This document shows, piece by piece, positions 63,227 to 64,000 of a stretch of DNA of 64,000 nt. Source of the DNA: CAWGYT01 sp963826795 (GTDB taxonomy: Bacteria; Planctomycetota; Planctomycetia; Pirellulales; Pirellulaceae); NCBI GenBank assembly GCA_963826795.1, contig CAWGYT010000012.1, positions 1 to 64,000 of the forward strand, in the 5' to 3' direction. Numbering within the stretch: position 1 is the first letter of the stretch; every line of letters starts with the position of its first letter. The translations under genes were made by a program, and so were the position numbers. The notes under the pieces were generated by a model that saw nothing but the letters and a program-made list of their open reading frames with translations, ran no database searches and was not told where the DNA came from.

Positions 63227-64000
63227 ATGATCCACGGAATCAATCAAACCGCGTGGCGTTGGATCCTGCTGGCCAGTTTGGCGAGCGGCTGCGATGGCTC
63301 GCCTCAATCCACGCCCTCGTCATCGCTCGACACGGTTCAGATTGCGTTGAACTGGATCCCCGATGCGCAGCACGGTGGCTTCTACGCCGCCGATACGTTG
63401 AAATTCTTCGAACAGGAATCGCTTCAGGCCAAGCTCATTCCCGGGGGCCCGGGAGCACCGGTGGTCCAGAGCGTGGCGCTGCGCCGCGTGGAGTTCGCCG
63501 TCGGCAACTCGGACCAGATCCTGATGGCGCGCGCTCAGGGCGCCCCGATCGTGGCCGTGTTTGCCGCGATGCAGAACAGCCCTCGCTGCATCATGGTCCA
63601 CCGCGAGACCGGGATCACGTCGCTGGCGGAACTGCAGGACTTGACGCTGGCCTTGGGCGCGGGCAAGGCTTTCGCCAAGTACCTCCAACGGAAGCTTCCC
63701 TTGACCCGCTGCAAGATCGTGCCCTACACCGGCAGTGTCGCGCCCTTCCTCCAGGACTCCCGGTTTGCCCAACAGGCGTACGTTTTCAGCGAGCCGTTCG
63801 TCGTGCGCCAACGCGGCGCCGACCCGGTGACGTTGCTGGTCTCCGATCTCGGCTTCAATCCGTATACCAGTTGCTTGTTTACGCACGCCGACTTGATTCG
63901 CGAAAATCCCGAACGCGTTCGTCGAGTCGTGCGCGCGGTGCAGCAGGGCTGGCTCGAATACTTCCGCAACCCGGATCCGATTCATCAACGAATCCTGGAA
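63227..64000 (+). CDS. ABC transporter substrate-binding lipoprotein, NMT1/THI5-like (partial)
   Basis: 258 residues to the window edge, continuing beyond. Lipobox LLASLASGC predicts lipidation at Cys22. The sequence has the NMT1/THI5 layout (VQIALNWIPDAQHGGFYAAD and the tail RENPERVRRVVRAVQQGWLE), related to proteins that bind the thiamine-pyrimidine precursor or sulfonates. NWIPDAQHGGFY is most like the HMP/FAMP-binding group, so uptake of a thiamine precursor is the best guess, but without thi genes or a visible TPP riboswitch it stays a guess. The importer lies downstream of bioB, which would suit a vitamin theme. Confidence 0.82.
   Translation, partial: MIHGINQTAWRWILLASLASGCDGSPQSTPSSSLDTVQIALNWIPDAQHGGFYAADTLKFFEQESLQAKLIPGGPGAPVVQSVALRRVEFAVGNSDQILMARAQGAPIVAVFAAMQNSPRCIMVHRETGITSLAELQDLTLALGAGKAFAKYLQRKLPLTRCKIVPYTGSVAPFLQDSRFAQQAYVFSEPFVVRQRGADPVTLLVSDLGFNPYTSCLFTHADLIRENPERVRRVVRAVQQGWLEYFRNPDPIHQRILE

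Overview
The window looks like a chromosomal segment of a planctomycete, probably from the Pirellulales or a relative (inference from gene content and style, not from a marker gene). The clues are a secreted subtilase with an N-terminal FEELESRLAL-type motif, a formylglycine sulfatase, small membrane proteins with a basic N-terminus and one helix, LRR and DUF11 secreted proteins, a SpoVG homologue with an internal zinc ribbon, an MfnB (C1/tetrahydromethanopterin pathway) homologue, TM-linked Ser/Thr kinases, and very short, mostly monocistronic transcription units on both strands.

Layout. 1-3.7 kb: an FG-GAP propeller fragment, a pair of ~155-bp palindromic repeats, two small membrane proteins and a broken transposase-like gene. 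3.74-7.6 kb: one complete and one 5'-truncated copy of an IS1634-type element. 7.6-13.7 kb: a repeat-rich island with two almost identical 1.56-kb cassettes. Each encodes a RAYT-like (REP-associated, HUH/Y1-type) protein and is bordered by inverted copies of a short motif with core TAGACCGTCT; expanded arrays of that motif flank them, and a frameshifted CNNM/CorC-like membrane protein lies between. This is the most interesting part of the window. 13.7-32.4 kb: secreted subtilase; a tightly overlapping SAM methyltransferase / ATP-grasp / HAD operon; a Ser/Thr kinase; leuCD; secreted propeller; CPBP protease; M1 aminopeptidase; ABC ATPase; sulfatase. 32.4-46.1 kb: core genes (typA, ubiB-like, rpsU, ECF sigma plus split anti-sigma-like protein, uvrB, comEA-like, rho, thioredoxin/YHS protein), bounded at both ends by oppositely oriented copies of a ~128-bp hairpin MITE inserted at CTAG. 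46.1-64 kb: glpK, TPR/HEAT protein, secretin-like fragment, PHA-type small protein, mfnB, nadC, a 2-hydroxyacid dehydrogenase, spoVG, tRNA-Ser(GGA), rnd, DUF11 protein, TPR protein, PSP1 protein, bioB and an incomplete NMT1/THI5-like ABC importer.

Several genes (at about 10.4, 19.8, 38.2, 49.4, 58.5 and 59.06 kb) read as two good protein halves in different frames. They may be real decay, but the number and spread across unrelated genes make single-base sequence errors a serious alternative. They are annotated as frameshifted rather than as functional losses.

Functional links that can be supported: LeuC and LeuD form one isopropylmalate isomerase; the sigma factor and the split membrane protein are a sigma/anti-sigma-like pair; the last three genes are ATPase, permease and lipoprotein of one importer; the methyltransferase, ATP-grasp and HAD genes overlap by 4 and 10 bases and are almost certainly co-translated.
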